This document shows positions 17,913 through 26,680 of a stretch of DNA of 64,000 bases, one piece after another. Location: the NCBI RefSeq assembly GCF_014202225.1, contig NZ_JACHGE010000012.1, forward strand, positions 22,934 through 86,933. The letters run 5' to 3'. A program made the position numbers and the translations under genes. The notes under the pieces are model-generated. The model had not been told where the DNA came from and did not search any database. It was given only the letters and a program-made list of their open reading frames with translations. Origin of the DNA: Algibacter amylolyticus (GTDB taxonomy: Bacteria; Bacteroidota; Bacteroidia; Flavobacteriales; Flavobacteriaceae). Numbering within the stretch: the stretch's first letter is position 1; each line of letters starts with the position of its first letter.

Positions 17913-18881
17913 TTACTTTTTTAAAATAACATATACCGGAAAGTGGTCGCTGTAACCACCTTGGTATTTTGGACCAGCATACGTTCGGTATGGCGAACCT
18001 TTATATGGGCCTTTAAAAAGTTTTAAGAAGGGTTCATCAAAAATATTGGCTTTAAAAAATTCGAACTCGTTTTTAGAACTTCTAAAAAAATTAATAGATA
18101 CTAATATTTGGTCGAAAACAAACCACTGTCGCCTGTGTTTTACCGAGCCACGCGTAAAAGAGCGCAAGGTTTCCATAGGGTTATACAAACCATAATCGTC
18201 TACTAAACGCTTAAGACTAAGGTTTTGTGGCGTGTCGTTAAAATCACCTAACACCAAAATTTTAGCATCTTCATTTTTATTTTTTAAAGTTTCAATAATG
18301 TCGCTCACTTTTTTGGATGAAGCTAAACGTTTATATTCTGTTTCTTTTTGACCCTCACGTCTAGACGACCAATGATTTACAATTACATGTACGTTTTCGT
18401 TATCTAAAACCCCAGAAACTAATAATACATCGCGCGTATAATCAGTAGAGCCATCTGGTTCTGTTAAAACGATGGCAAAAGCTTCAGAATGGGTTACTTT
18501 AAATGTTTTTGTGTCGTATAATAAGGCTACATCTATACCACGTTCATCTTTTGATTCAAAATGAATGTAGTTGTAATTACAGTTTTTTAAATGTTTAGAG
18601 GTAATTAAGTCTTTTAGTACGCTAGCATTTTCTACCTCGGCTAACCCAACTAAAGCAGGGTGTTTTCCGGTTTCTCGTCTTCCAATATTAGAAATGGCAT
18701 AACCTATTTTCCGTAATTTATTATGGTAACGTTTCTGTGTCCATTTTTTGATAGATCCCGGTAAAAAATCATTATCATGTTTAAGCTTGTTGTTTTTTAA
18801 ATCAAATAAGTTTTCTACATTATAAAACGCCACAGCTTGCATATCTTGGCGTACAGGTATATCTTCAAAAGGTGCTATCAT
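17913..18881 (-). CDS. Endonuclease/exonuclease/phosphatase (EEP) family protein, no signal peptide
   Basis: 322-residue paralog of the protein at 11208. EEP motifs: VAFYNVENLFDL, GLAEVENASVLKDL (metal-binding Glu), DERGIDVALLY, VNHWSSRREGQ, LGDFNDTPQ and the terminal GGYSDHFPVYVIL. Unlike its paralog it has no hydrophobic N-terminus (MIAPFEDIPVRQDMQAVAF), so it is predicted to be cytoplasmic. A shorter start at the internal methionine before QAVAF is possible and would not change this. The two EEP genes bracket the second receptor and its lipoprotein, suggesting one acts outside and one inside on related substrates (inference). Confidence 0.87.
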   Translation of the reverse strand: MIAPFEDIPVRQDMQAVAFYNVENLFDLKNNKLKHDNDFLPGSIKKWTQKRYHNKLRKIGYAISNIGRRETGKHPALVGLAEVENASVLKDLITSKHLKNCNYNYIHFESKDERGIDVALLYDTKTFKVTHSEAFAIVLTEPDGSTDYTRDVLLVSGVLDNENVHVIVNHWSSRREGQKETEYKRLASSKKVSDIIETLKNKNEDAKILVLGDFNDTPQNLSLKRLVDDYGLYNPMETLRSFTRGSVKHRRQWFVFDQILVSINFFRSSKNEFEFFKANIFDEPFLKLFKGPYKGSPYRTYAGPKYQGGYSDHFPVYVILKK

Positions 18882-18977
18882 AATTCAAAAATATGCTAAA
18901 ATAATTAAACCCATGGTAATCATTTTTAACATTGAAAATGGAATTAAAATATTAAATATAAAATCAAGGCAATTGTG

Positions 18978-18985
18978 TAACTTTG
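18978..18985 (+). promoter_or_regulatory. -7 box of hflX, possibly giving a leaderless transcript
   Basis: TAACTTTG matches the -7 consensus exactly and ends only four bases before the ATG at 18990. The predicted transcription start falls on or next to the start codon. No good -33 element is seen. Confidence 0.55.
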
Positions 18986-18989
18986 TAAT

Positions 18990-20207
18990 ATGATAGAAGA
19001 GAAAGATATTTCTTTAGAACGCGCCGTGTTAATAGGCGTTATTACTAAAGACCAAAATGAAGAAAAGTCTAGAGAATATTTAGATGAATTAGAGTTTTTA
19101 ACCTATACCGCAGGAGGATATGCCATAAAGCGTTTTACGCAAAAAATGGATATGCCTAATCCGAAAACCTTTATTGGTACAGGTAAAATGGAAGATGTTC
19201 GCCAATTTATTGAGGATAACGATATAAGTACCGCTATTTTTGATGATGAATTATCGTCGGCACAAGAACGAAATATTAGTAAAATATTAAACGTAAAGGT
19301 ATTAGATAGAACCAATTTGATACTTGATATTTTTGCACAACGCGCACAAACAAGTTATGCGCGTACGCAAGTAGAATTAGCGCAATGTGAATATTTATTA
19401 CCTCGATTAAGAGGGATGTGGACACACCTTGAACGCCAAAAAGGGGGAATTGGAATGCGCGGACCTGGTGAAACCGAAATAGAAACAGATAGACGTATTG
19501 TTCGCGATAAAATAGCATTGCTTAAAGCACGTATTAAAACCATCGATAAGCAAATGGCCATTCAACGTGGTAATCGTGGTAAAATGGTGCGTGTAGCTCT
19601 AGTGGGGTACACCAATGTGGGGAAATCTACGCTTATGAATGTTGTAAGCAAAAGTGACGTTTTTGCCGAAAATAAATTGTTCGCAACCTTAGATACCACG
19701 GTACGTAAAGTTGTTATTCAAAATTTACCATTTTTATTAAGTGATACTGTAGGGTTTATTAGAAAGCTTCCAACGCAATTGGTAGATAGTTTTAAAAGTA
19801 CTTTAGATGAGGTTCGTGAAGCCGATTTGTTATTGCACGTTGTAGATATTTCGCATCCTAATTTTGAGGAGCACATTGCATCTGTAGAGAAAATTCTAGG
19901 CGAAATTAAAAGTGGTGATAAGCCAACCATTATGGTATTTAATAAAATAGATGCTTATACTGCAGAGCCTTTAGAGGAAGACGATCTAGAAACCGAACGT
20001 ACCGCAAAACACTATTCATTGGAGGAGTGGAAAAGCACATGGATGAGCAAAGTGGGTAATAATGCTTTATTTATTTCGGCCTTAAATAAAAAGAATTTAG
20101 AAGACTTTAAAAAACGTGTTTACGACGAGGTTCGCGATATTCATGTTACCCGTTTTCCATATAACGAGTTTTTATATCCAGATTACAATTACGAAGACAT
20201 GGAATAG
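18990..20207 (+). CDS. hflX: GTPase HflX
   Basis: 405-residue ribosome-associated GTPase, thought to split stalled ribosomes under stress. The N-terminal HflX domain includes the glycine-rich region RGMWTHLERQKGGIGMRGPGE (about 141-161). The G domain begins at ALVGYTNVGKSTLMN (G1, about 204-218), followed by LFATLDTT (G2), LSDTVGFIRKLP (G3) and MVFNKIDAY (G4). The short C-terminal tail ends near DYNYEDME. The length is normal for Bacteroidota. The chosen start gives the expected N-terminus (MIEEKDISLERAVLIG). The penicillin-binding protein gene follows after 12 bases, so the two are likely co-transcribed. Confidence 0.96.
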   Translation: MIEEKDISLERAVLIGVITKDQNEEKSREYLDELEFLTYTAGGYAIKRFTQKMDMPNPKTFIGTGKMEDVRQFIEDNDISTAIFDDELSSAQERNISKILNVKVLDRTNLILDIFAQRAQTSYARTQVELAQCEYLLPRLRGMWTHLERQKGGIGMRGPGETEIETDRRIVRDKIALLKARIKTIDKQMAIQRGNRGKMVRVALVGYTNVGKSTLMNVVSKSDVFAENKLFATLDTTVRKVVIQNLPFLLSDTVGFIRKLPTQLVDSFKSTLDEVREADLLLHVVDISHPNFEEHIASVEKILGEIKSGDKPTIMVFNKIDAYTAEPLEEDDLETERTAKHYSLEEWKSTWMSKVGNNALFISALNKKNLEDFKKRVYDEVRDIHVTRFPYNEFLYPDYNYEDME

Positions 20208-20219
20208 ATAAAACTATGT

Positions 20220-22475
20220 ATGGCATTATTTAAAAAGTTATTTAAAAATAAATGGGTGAAATGGGGCTTTGTTGGTTTCACGTCTGTTTTAATATTTTTT
20301 GTAGGACTCTATATTAGTATTTACTTAGGCGCTTTTGGTAAAGTGCCAACATCTGCTGAACTAAGTTTTATTAAGCAAGAAGAAGCTACTCAAGTTTTAG
20401 ATCAAGAAGGGAAACTTGTTGGTAAATATTATGTTTATGATAGGCAACCTCTGCAATTTGAAGATTTACCTAAACATCTTATTGATGCGTTAGTAGCTAC
20501 CGAAGATGTTCGATTTTTTGAACATGATGGTATTGATAATGTAAGCTTAATGCGGGTTTTTGTAAAAAGTATTTTACTTCAAGATAAATCTGCAGGAGGT
20601 GGAAGCACCATAACTTTGCAGTTAGCTAAGAATCTATACGGAAGAAATAATTACAAACTTTTTAGTATGGTAATTAATAAGTTTCGCGAGTCTATTATTG
20701 CTAAACGAATTGAAACCATATACTCTAAAAATGAGATTCTTACCATGTATTTTAATACGGTACCTTTCTCTGATAATACTTATGGTATTGAAAGTGCCGC
20801 TCGTAAATTTTTTAATAAACCAGCGTTCGAACTTTCTATAGACGAAGCTGCTACTTTGGTTGGTTCGTTAAAAGCTAATAATTATTACAATCCTCGATTA
20901 CATCCCGAGCGAAGCTTAGATAGGCGTAATGTAGTGCTTAACCAAATGGTAAAATATGGCAATATGCCTCAAGATTCGGCTAAGGTTTACACCAATAAAC
21001 CATTGGGATTGGATTATAAATCGTTTAATCACGATGTGGGTATAGCGCCTTATTTTAGAGCTCAGGTTAAAAAGGAATTGGCGGTAATTTTAGATAGTAT
21101 TGAAAAGCCGAATGGCGAAGCTTACGATTTGTATCGCGACGGACTTATAGTGCATACCACCTTGGATATTGGTATGCAAAAAATGGCAGAGGAAGCCATG
21201 AAAGAACATCTTACAGCGCTGCAACAAAGTTTTGAACGTTCTTACGGTAGTGCTGCACCATGGCGGAAGAATATGAAATTAATAGAAGCTACTTTAAAAA
21301 AATTACCTCAGTATAAACTATATAAGGAAGCAGGATTAACGGACGCTCAAATTAAAGATTCATTATCTATTAAACGAGATACCGAATTGTTTGAATGGGA
21401 AGGCGATACCATTAAAAAAGCAAGTGTTATTGATAGCTTACAACATTATTTAAAGTTTTTAAATACTGGTATGCTAAGCATTTCGCCTAAAACGGGAGCT
21501 ATTAAGGCTTATATTGGAGGCATTGATTATCGTTATTTTAAATACGATCATGTGTCGCAAAGTGAACGTCAAGTAGGTTCTACATTTAAGCCTTTTGTTT
21601 ATACTGCCGCTATTGAGAATGGCATGAAACCATGCACGTACTTTTCTTTAGCTGAAGTTACTTATAGTAATTTTAACAATTGGACACCATCAAACTCGGG
21701 TGGCGAAAATCAAGATCCACATCTTAATTATAATCTAGAAATGGCCTTGAGTAACTCGGTTAATACCATTGCTGTTAAAGTTTTAAATGAGGTTGGAATC
21801 CCGAAGGTATTGGAGCAAGCAAAACGCATAGGAATTAATAAAGAGCTGCCTAATTTACCTTCAATTGCGCTTGGTGTAGCAGAAATTAATTTAAAGGAAC
21901 TAACAGGGGCTTACGCGAGTTATGTAAACGATAGTAAACCGGTTACGCCTTATGCCATTACTAAAGTTACGGATAGAAATGGTAAGGTATTGGCAGCGTT
22001 TAAACCAGAAGTATCGGAACTTGCTTTTAAAGACTATACGCGTCAGGTTATGTTAGAAATCATGCAGTCTACAGTTAATAAGGGGACAGCATCTAGATTA
22101 AGATCAACCTATGGTTTAAATAATGATATTGCCGGTAAAACAGGGACTACACAAGATAATAAAGATGGCTGGTTTGTTGGTATTACGCCAAAATTAGTGA
22201 CTGTAACTTGGGTTGGAAACGATAACCAAGCTGTTGGTTTTAGAACAACAGGATTAGGGCAAGGGGCAAATTCTGCCCTACCAATTTTTGCAAAGTTTTA
22301 TTCTAAACTAAATAAAGATTCCGAGTATAACGACTTAACAAGAAGTCGTTTTGAAAGACCTAGTGATCAAGTCGCTTCGGATTTGGATTGTAATGAAGAA
22401 AAACGAGATGGGTTTTTAAAGCGAATTTTTAGTGGTAAAAATAAAAAACGAAAGTTTAAGGGTAATAAAAAATAG
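20220..22475 (+). CDS. Bifunctional penicillin-binding protein 1A-like (transglycosylase/transpeptidase)
   Basis: 751-residue class A PBP that polymerises and cross-links peptidoglycan in the periplasm, anchored by an N-terminal TM segment (about 12-36). GT51 motifs: ATEDVRFFEHDGID (catalytic Glu, about 89-102), GGGSTITLQLAKNLYGR and the RKFFNK...IDEAATLVGSLK region. Transpeptidase motifs: GSTFKPFVY (SxxK, near 458), LSNSVNT (SxN, near 510) and AGKTGTTQDN (KTG, near 638). The C-terminus is basic (GKNKKRKFKGNKK). It lies 12 bases after hflX and ends at a bidirectional terminator. All catalytic residues look intact. Confidence 0.95.
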   Translation: MALFKKLFKNKWVKWGFVGFTSVLIFFVGLYISIYLGAFGKVPTSAELSFIKQEEATQVLDQEGKLVGKYYVYDRQPLQFEDLPKHLIDALVATEDVRFFEHDGIDNVSLMRVFVKSILLQDKSAGGGSTITLQLAKNLYGRNNYKLFSMVINKFRESIIAKRIETIYSKNEILTMYFNTVPFSDNTYGIESAARKFFNKPAFELSIDEAATLVGSLKANNYYNPRLHPERSLDRRNVVLNQMVKYGNMPQDSAKVYTNKPLGLDYKSFNHDVGIAPYFRAQVKKELAVILDSIEKPNGEAYDLYRDGLIVHTTLDIGMQKMAEEAMKEHLTALQQSFERSYGSAAPWRKNMKLIEATLKKLPQYKLYKEAGLTDAQIKDSLSIKRDTELFEWEGDTIKKASVIDSLQHYLKFLNTGMLSISPKTGAIKAYIGGIDYRYFKYDHVSQSERQVGSTFKPFVYTAAIENGMKPCTYFSLAEVTYSNFNNWTPSNSGGENQDPHLNYNLEMALSNSVNTIAVKVLNEVGIPKVLEQAKRIGINKELPNLPSIALGVAEINLKELTGAYASYVNDSKPVTPYAITKVTDRNGKVLAAFKPEVSELAFKDYTRQVMLEIMQSTVNKGTASRLRSTYGLNNDIAGKTGTTQDNKDGWFVGITPKLVTVTWVGNDNQAVGFRTTGLGQGANSALPIFAKFYSKLNKDSEYNDLTRSRFERPSDQVASDLDCNEEKRDGFLKRIFSGKNKKRKFKGNKK

Positions 22476-22488
22476 ATAAAGCAAAAAA

Positions 22489-22516
22489 ACGCACATCTCA
22501 TGATGTGCGTTTTTTG
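22489..22516. terminator. Bidirectional intrinsic terminator
   Basis: ACGCACATC (22489-22497) pairs with GATGTGCGT (22502-22510) around TCAT, with A and T tracts on the two sides. It serves both the PBP gene and the convergent DUF3078 gene. Confidence 0.9.
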
Positions 22517-22539
22517 TTTCTTCGGTAAAAGAGAAGTTC

Positions 22540-23469
22540 TTAGAACTTGTAGCTTAAACCAAAAGTATAGTAAGTTTGTAAGTCGTTATCAACACTATCA
22601 AAAGTTTCACCAGTGTTACCTAATGTTTCAATAGAGTAGTTTAAAGCTTCTTGCTTGTTGTTTCTTAAACCAAAATCAAAACCAACACCAATCATTTTCC
22701 ATAAAGTATAGCTAAATGAGTTAGTCCAAGTCCAGTTAGAGTAATCTCCAGACTTATAGCTTTGGAAAGCAGATAAGTTTGTTTTAAAGTTAATAGCTCC
22801 AATTTGTCTTGTGTAATCAGCAACAATTTTAGCACCTAAAGAAGATTCGAAAACAGAATCACCATCAGCAAATACAAAGTTGTAGTTTAATGGGTGTACA
22901 ACTACTATTAAGTTTTGTACTGGAGTCCATGTTAAACCAACACCAACATCTAAATATCCAGGATCGTTAAAGTTGTCTAAAAGTGTTGTTCTGTATTCAG
23001 CTAAACCAGAAACAGCTAAGTTTTTAGCAATGTTTCTACCGTATAAAGAAGAGATGTTAAAAACATCCGTAGTAGGATTAAAGTCTTTGTCTTCGTCAGT
23101 GTTATTAGATGTATCATCTAACTTTACCCAGTTTAGGTTAGTTGTTAAACTATTTCTCCAGAAAAACTTGTCTTCAATTAAATTAGCAAAGGCATTTACT
23201 GTTAAACCAATGTTTCCAGAATTGTTGTTTGCAGCTTCTTGAGCATACCAATTTTTAAATCCAGATAAACTTCCACCAATAGTACCAAAAGCACCTTTTC
23301 TCCAACCCGGAAGCGCATCAATTTTAGCTTGTAAAGCATTTGCTTCTCCTTGAGCAGCATCTGCTATAGCTTGTTTTTCAGATTTCTGAGCTTGTAACTC
23401 TTCTTTTGTTTGTGCGTTTATAGATAAAACGCTAACAGATAATAATAAAGTGAAAAATAATTTTTTCAT
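22540..23469 (-). CDS. DUF3078 domain-containing outer-membrane protein
   Basis: 309 residues. The start at 23469 gives a signal peptide (MKKLFFTLLLSVSVLSINAQ); a further in-frame ATG at 23499 overlaps the -7 box and is unlikely. A short Ala/Gln/Lys-rich coiled segment (about 21-55) precedes WRKGAFGTIGGSLSGFKNWYAQ and a run of amphipathic beta strands ending YTFGLSYKF, as in small outer-membrane barrels. It fits the DUF3078 family common in Bacteroidota; function unknown. It has its own promoter, so it is separate from the SUF unit upstream, and is probably abundant given the strong box and clean terminator (inference). Confidence 0.85.
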   Translation of the reverse strand: MKKLFFTLLLSVSVLSINAQTKEELQAQKSEKQAIADAAQGEANALQAKIDALPGWRKGAFGTIGGSLSGFKNWYAQEAANNNSGNIGLTVNAFANLIEDKFFWRNSLTTNLNWVKLDDTSNNTDEDKDFNPTTDVFNISSLYGRNIAKNLAVSGLAEYRTTLLDNFNDPGYLDVGVGLTWTPVQNLIVVVHPLNYNFVFADGDSVFESSLGAKIVADYTRQIGAINFKTNLSAFQSYKSGDYSNWTWTNSFSYTLWKMIGVGFDFGLRNNKQEALNYSIETLGNTGETFDSVDNDLQTYYTFGLSYKF

Positions 23470-23496
23470 AATTTTAATTTTTGTTAAAAATTTTTG

Positions 23497-23504
23497 CAAA
23501 TATA
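23497..23504 (-). promoter_or_regulatory. -7 box of the DUF3078 gene
   Basis: Reading the minus strand, TATATTTG matches TAnnTTTG and lies about 28 bases before the start at 23469. Confidence 0.6.
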
Positions 23505-23543
23505 CATTTTAGACTCAACTATGAACTTTTTGTCACAAAAAAA

Positions 23544-24050
23544 TTACAATTTTTTAAAAAGGGGTACAGAAGAACACGCTTCGCCATACATGATGGACTT
23601 GGCTACGGTTTGTAACTTGTTGGCAAGCATGATGTAAGCGTTTTGCGGTACAGGTTTATTTGAACAACCTTTTATAATTATGGGTTTGTCTTTATAGTCT
23701 GAAACATCGATGGTATTTATGATGTCTTGGTAAATAGAAGTTTCTAAATTATCTAAATTTCCAACTATTGTTTTTTTAGCATAAGGCTCTAGCTGAATGC
23801 TTAAAAACATATAAGCCCAACCCGGAATTATGGCATCTGAGCTACATGTTAATGCCACATAAGCATCTTTATATTGAGACCAATCGAAGGCTTTAACTTG
23901 TGCTCTAAAATCTTTTTCTCGAAGCACAAACCCTTCAAATAGCCAGTCTTTAATATCAAATAGGACGCGATTGCCTTTAGGATAATAATCCTCAAGGTCT
24001 AAAGTAACTAGTTTGCTATTCGCTACGCGATTTATAATTTCGTCTTCCAA
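23544..24050 (-). CDS. DUF2480 family protein
   Basis: 168-residue soluble protein with no signal peptide. It matches the Bacteroidota DUF2480 family: MEDEIINRVANSKLVTLDLEDYYP at the start, then KDWLFEGFVLREKDFR, ALTCSSDAIIPGWAYM, IIKGCSNKPVPQNAYIML and a C-terminal GEACSSVPLFKK. Three cysteines (in LTCSSD, KGCSNK and EACSS) stand in conserved-looking motifs. It lies 51 bases after the sufT-like gene at the end of the SUF operon on the same strand. The cysteine pattern and context suggest an iron-sulfur-related role (inference); no function is established that I know of. Confidence 0.88.
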   Translation of the reverse strand: MEDEIINRVANSKLVTLDLEDYYPKGNRVLFDIKDWLFEGFVLREKDFRAQVKAFDWSQYKDAYVALTCSSDAIIPGWAYMFLSIQLEPYAKKTIVGNLDNLETSIYQDIINTIDVSDYKDKPIIIKGCSNKPVPQNAYIMLANKLQTVAKSIMYGEACSSVPLFKKL

Positions 24051-24101
24051 AAATGTAATTTGTTAAGGTGTTTTTCGTTTAGTTGTAGGCTTTCGGCTGA
24101 A

Positions 24102-24425
24102 TTAAAGCATACCTAACTCTAACTTCGCTTCTTCGCTCATTAACTCTTGTGTCCAAGGCGGATCGAAAGTGATTTCTACTTCTGCTCCTTTTACTTCGTT
24201 AAGCGATTTTACTTTTTCCTCTACTTCCAATGGCAGTGTTTCTGCAACAGGACAGTTAGGTGTTGTTAAGGTCATCAATATTTTAACATCGTAATCCTCG
24301 TTTACGAAAACATCGTAAATTAATCCTAGTTCGTAAATATCAACAGGGATTTCTGGATCGTAAATCGTTTTTAAAACATTTACTATTTTTTCGCCTAATT
24401 CGGCAGTATCTATGGCTTCGCTCAT
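24102..24425 (-). CDS. sufT: SufT-like MIP18/DUF59 family Fe-S assembly protein
   Basis: 107-residue DUF59 domain protein. The typical pattern is present: IVNVLKTIYDPEIPVDIYELGLIY, then LMTLTTPNCPVAETLP with the conserved Cys, and VEITFDPPWTQELMSEEAKLELGML. Family members help mature iron-sulfur proteins. It is in the SUF operon, between sufE and the DUF2480 gene. The 77-base gap to sufE contains palindromic repeat sequence. The function is assigned from family and context, so substrate proteins are unknown. Confidence 0.9.
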   Translation of the reverse strand: MSEAIDTAELGEKIVNVLKTIYDPEIPVDIYELGLIYDVFVNEDYDVKILMTLTTPNCPVAETLPLEVEEKVKSLNEVKGAEVEITFDPPWTQELMSEEAKLELGML

Positions 24426-24442
24426 TGTTCTAAATTTTTTTT

Positions 24443-24494
24443 ATTTCCGCGAAAGCGAAAATGGTATTAATATTCCTGCTTTCGCAAGAACGAT
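24443..24494. repeat. Palindromic intergenic repeat pair
   Basis: Two short arms, TTCCGCGAAAGCGAAAATGG and CCTGCTTTCGCAAGAACG, fill the sufE-sufT gap. They share a CTTTCGC/GCGAAAG palindrome and can pair with each other. They resemble the other GGAATGACA-type intergenic palindromes in this window but are more degraded. Confidence 0.5.
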
Positions 24495-24502
24495 AAAACA
24501 CA

Positions 24503-24925
24503 TTATTTAATCTGTGTTTGGTATGCTATAGCATACATTTTTAGTTGTTTCACCATACTTACTAATCCGTTAGCTCGTGTTGGTGATAGATGTTCTTTTA
24601 AACCAATTTTATCAATAAAATCGGTATTAGCATCAATAATATCTTGTGGGTGCTGATTTGAAAAGGTACGTATTAAAATAGCTATAATGCCTTTAGTAAT
24701 TATAGCGTCACTATCGGCAGTGAATTCTATTTTATCATCGTTCAATTCTGCATGGACCCAAACTTTACTTTGGCAACCTTTTATAATATTGCTTTCCGTT
24801 TTATATTGGTCGTTAATTAAGGGTAAATCTTTCCCTAAATCAATCATATATTGGTAACGCTCTTCCCAATCTTCAAACATTGCGAATTCGTCTATTATTT
24901 CGTTTTGAATGTCTTCAATACTCAT
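24503..24925 (-). CDS. sufE: Cysteine desulfuration protein SufE
   Basis: 140-residue sulfur acceptor that takes persulfide from SufS and passes it to the SufBCD scaffold. The active Cys is in NIIKGCQSKVWV (about residue 51). Other family features: FEDWEERYQYMIDLGKDLP, ADSDAIITKGIIAILI and LSPTRANGLVSMVKQLK. Normal length. A META-domain lipoprotein gene lies between it and sufS, on the same strand with short gaps. Confidence 0.95.
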   Translation of the reverse strand: MSIEDIQNEIIDEFAMFEDWEERYQYMIDLGKDLPLINDQYKTESNIIKGCQSKVWVHAELNDDKIEFTADSDAIITKGIIAILIRTFSNQHPQDIIDANTDFIDKIGLKEHLSPTRANGLVSMVKQLKMYAIAYQTQIK

Positions 24926-24985
24926 AGGTTACTTTTTATACAAAAATACAATAAGTAAATTTGCTATTCAATAATTAGGCGTATG

Positions 24986-25399
24986 TTAATTTTTAACTGC
25001 TTGAATAATAGTATTGCTATCTACGTTTAAGTGTAGCACATTATCCTTTATAGTGTAAGCGTTAATTTTATCTAATGCTTGAAGCATAGCCGTTTCTAAA
25101 GCATTTGCGGTAGGTTCGCACATTTTTCTTGTAGATCCCATTTGGCTAAAATTTAAAGCGTTTCCTTCTATTTTATAAGTGCCGAAAAATTGGTTACAGC
25201 CAGAATGTCCTGACACTTTTTTTGTAGCTTCATCAAAACTAATAGTTAGTTTTGATGATACATTATTATGCTCTGGAAGTCCTGTAATAGTATAGATTCC
25301 TGATGGTGTTTCTGAGGCGCTTGAATTTGGGTCGTTAGTGCCGTTTTTACAAGAGTTTAGAGCTAAAAAGCTTAGTAGTAAAACAGTAACGTATTTCAT
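24986..25399 (-). CDS. META-domain (HslJ-like) lipoprotein
   Basis: 137 residues with a lipobox (LLSFLALNSC, Cys17), then a META domain: GIYTITGLPEHNNVSSKLTI, VSGHSGCNQFFGTYKI and MGSTRKMCEPTANALETAML, including the typical pair of cysteines and the G-C-N motif. Family members are envelope proteins linked with stress or heat-shock response in some bacteria; the role here is unknown. It is inserted inside the SUF operon between sufS and sufE, which is odd for an exported protein and may mean co-expression under oxidative or iron stress (inference). Confidence 0.85.
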   Translation of the reverse strand: MKYVTVLLLSFLALNSCKNGTNDPNSSASETPSGIYTITGLPEHNNVSSKLTISFDEATKKVSGHSGCNQFFGTYKIEGNALNFSQMGSTRKMCEPTANALETAMLQALDKINAYTIKDNVLHLNVDSNTIIQAVKN

Positions 25400-25456
25400 G
25401 TTGAATTTAATTTGAATGTTATTTTGAAAGGTATTACAATAAATAAGCCAAAGCTG

Positions 25457-26671
25457 TTAGGATAGCATCATTTTTGCTTTTTTTACACCTTCAACCAAAG
25501 TATCTATTTCGGCCTTAGTATTGTAAAATGCAAAAGATGCTCTAACGGTTCCTGGAATTTTGTAAAAATCCATAATGGGTTGGGCGCAATGGTGCCCCGT
25601 TCTTACTGCAATTCCTAGTTTATCTAAAATAGTGCCAACATCGTAAGGATGTATGCCTTCTAGATTAAAAGAAATAACCGAGGTTTTTTGTTTTGAGGTG
25701 CCGTAAATTTTTAAACCTTCAATTTCTAAAAGTTTTTTTGTGGCGTATTCTAAAAGCTCATGTTCGTAATTAGCAATGGCTGTAAAGCCTACGCTGTTCA
25801 TGTAATCTAGGGCTGCTCCAAATGCTATACCACCACATATATTTGGTGTTCCGGCTTCGAATTTATGCGGTAATGCGGCGTATGTTGTTTTTCGAAATGT
25901 TACTTCGGCTATCATTTCGCCACCACCTTGATAAGGAGGTAATTTGTTAAGCCATTCTTCTTTGCCGTAAAGCATACCAACACCTGTAGGCCCACAAGTT
26001 TTATGTGCCGATGTTACATAAAAATCGACATTTAGTGCTTGTACATCTGGTTTTATATGTGGTGCAGATTGTGCACCATCAATTAAAACGGCAGCACCAA
26101 CTTGGTGCGCTTTTTCGATGATATTCTCTATAGGATTTATGGTGCCTAATGCATTTGAAATGTGATTTACAAATACAAGTTTAGTGTTTTTGGATAGTAA
26201 TGCATCGAATTCTGAAATGACTAGTTCGCCTTCGTCATTCATAGGAATGACTTTTAAACTAGCACCTGTACGTTCACAAAGCATTTGCCAAGGCACAATA
26301 TTGCTATGGTGCTCTAAGGCAGATACAATGATTTCATCTCCTTTTTTTAATAGCGATGAAAATCCATTTGCTACCAAGTTAATACTATGGGTGGTGCCCG
26401 ATGTAAAAATGATTTCGTGCGCAAACTTAGCATTAAAATGTGCTTGTATTTTATGGCGTGCTTGTTCGTATAAATCGGTTGCTTCTTGACTTAAGGTATG
26501 TACACCACGATGTATATTTGCATTGTAGTTTGAGTAATAATCTACAATAACATCGATAACTTGTTGTGGTGTTTGCGATGTGGCTGCATTATCAAAATAC
26601 ACTAAAGGTTTACCGTTTACTTTTCTAGAAAGTATCGGGAAGTCTTTTCGTATGTCTTCTACATTAAACAT
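25457..26671 (-). CDS. sufS: Cysteine desulfurase SufS
   Basis: 404-residue PLP enzyme that removes sulfur from cysteine for Fe-S cluster assembly. Motifs: YFDNAATSQTPQQVID near the start, SALEHHSNIVPWQ, LIDGAQSAPH, the PLP-lysine motif TSAHKTCGPTGVGMLYG (about 221-237) and the active cysteine in VRTGHHCAQPIMDF (near 360-372). The order SufS-META-SufE downstream of SufD fits a SUF operon. The 164-base gap to sufD contains two different dispersed repeats, unusual inside an operon. Confidence 0.96.
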   Translation of the reverse strand: MFNVEDIRKDFPILSRKVNGKPLVYFDNAATSQTPQQVIDVIVDYYSNYNANIHRGVHTLSQEATDLYEQARHKIQAHFNAKFAHEIIFTSGTTHSINLVANGFSSLLKKGDEIIVSALEHHSNIVPWQMLCERTGASLKVIPMNDEGELVISEFDALLSKNTKLVFVNHISNALGTINPIENIIEKAHQVGAAVLIDGAQSAPHIKPDVQALNVDFYVTSAHKTCGPTGVGMLYGKEEWLNKLPPYQGGGEMIAEVTFRKTTYAALPHKFEAGTPNICGGIAFGAALDYMNSVGFTAIANYEHELLEYATKKLLEIEGLKIYGTSKQKTSVISFNLEGIHPYDVGTILDKLGIAVRTGHHCAQPIMDFYKIPGTVRASFAFYNTKAEIDTLVEGVKKAKMMLS

Positions 26672-26680
26672 GGCGGGTGG

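Noticed and set aside
4466..18881. Genomic island by recent transfer
   Set aside because: No tRNA, integrase, transposase or flanking direct repeat is visible, and codon use looks like the rest of the window.
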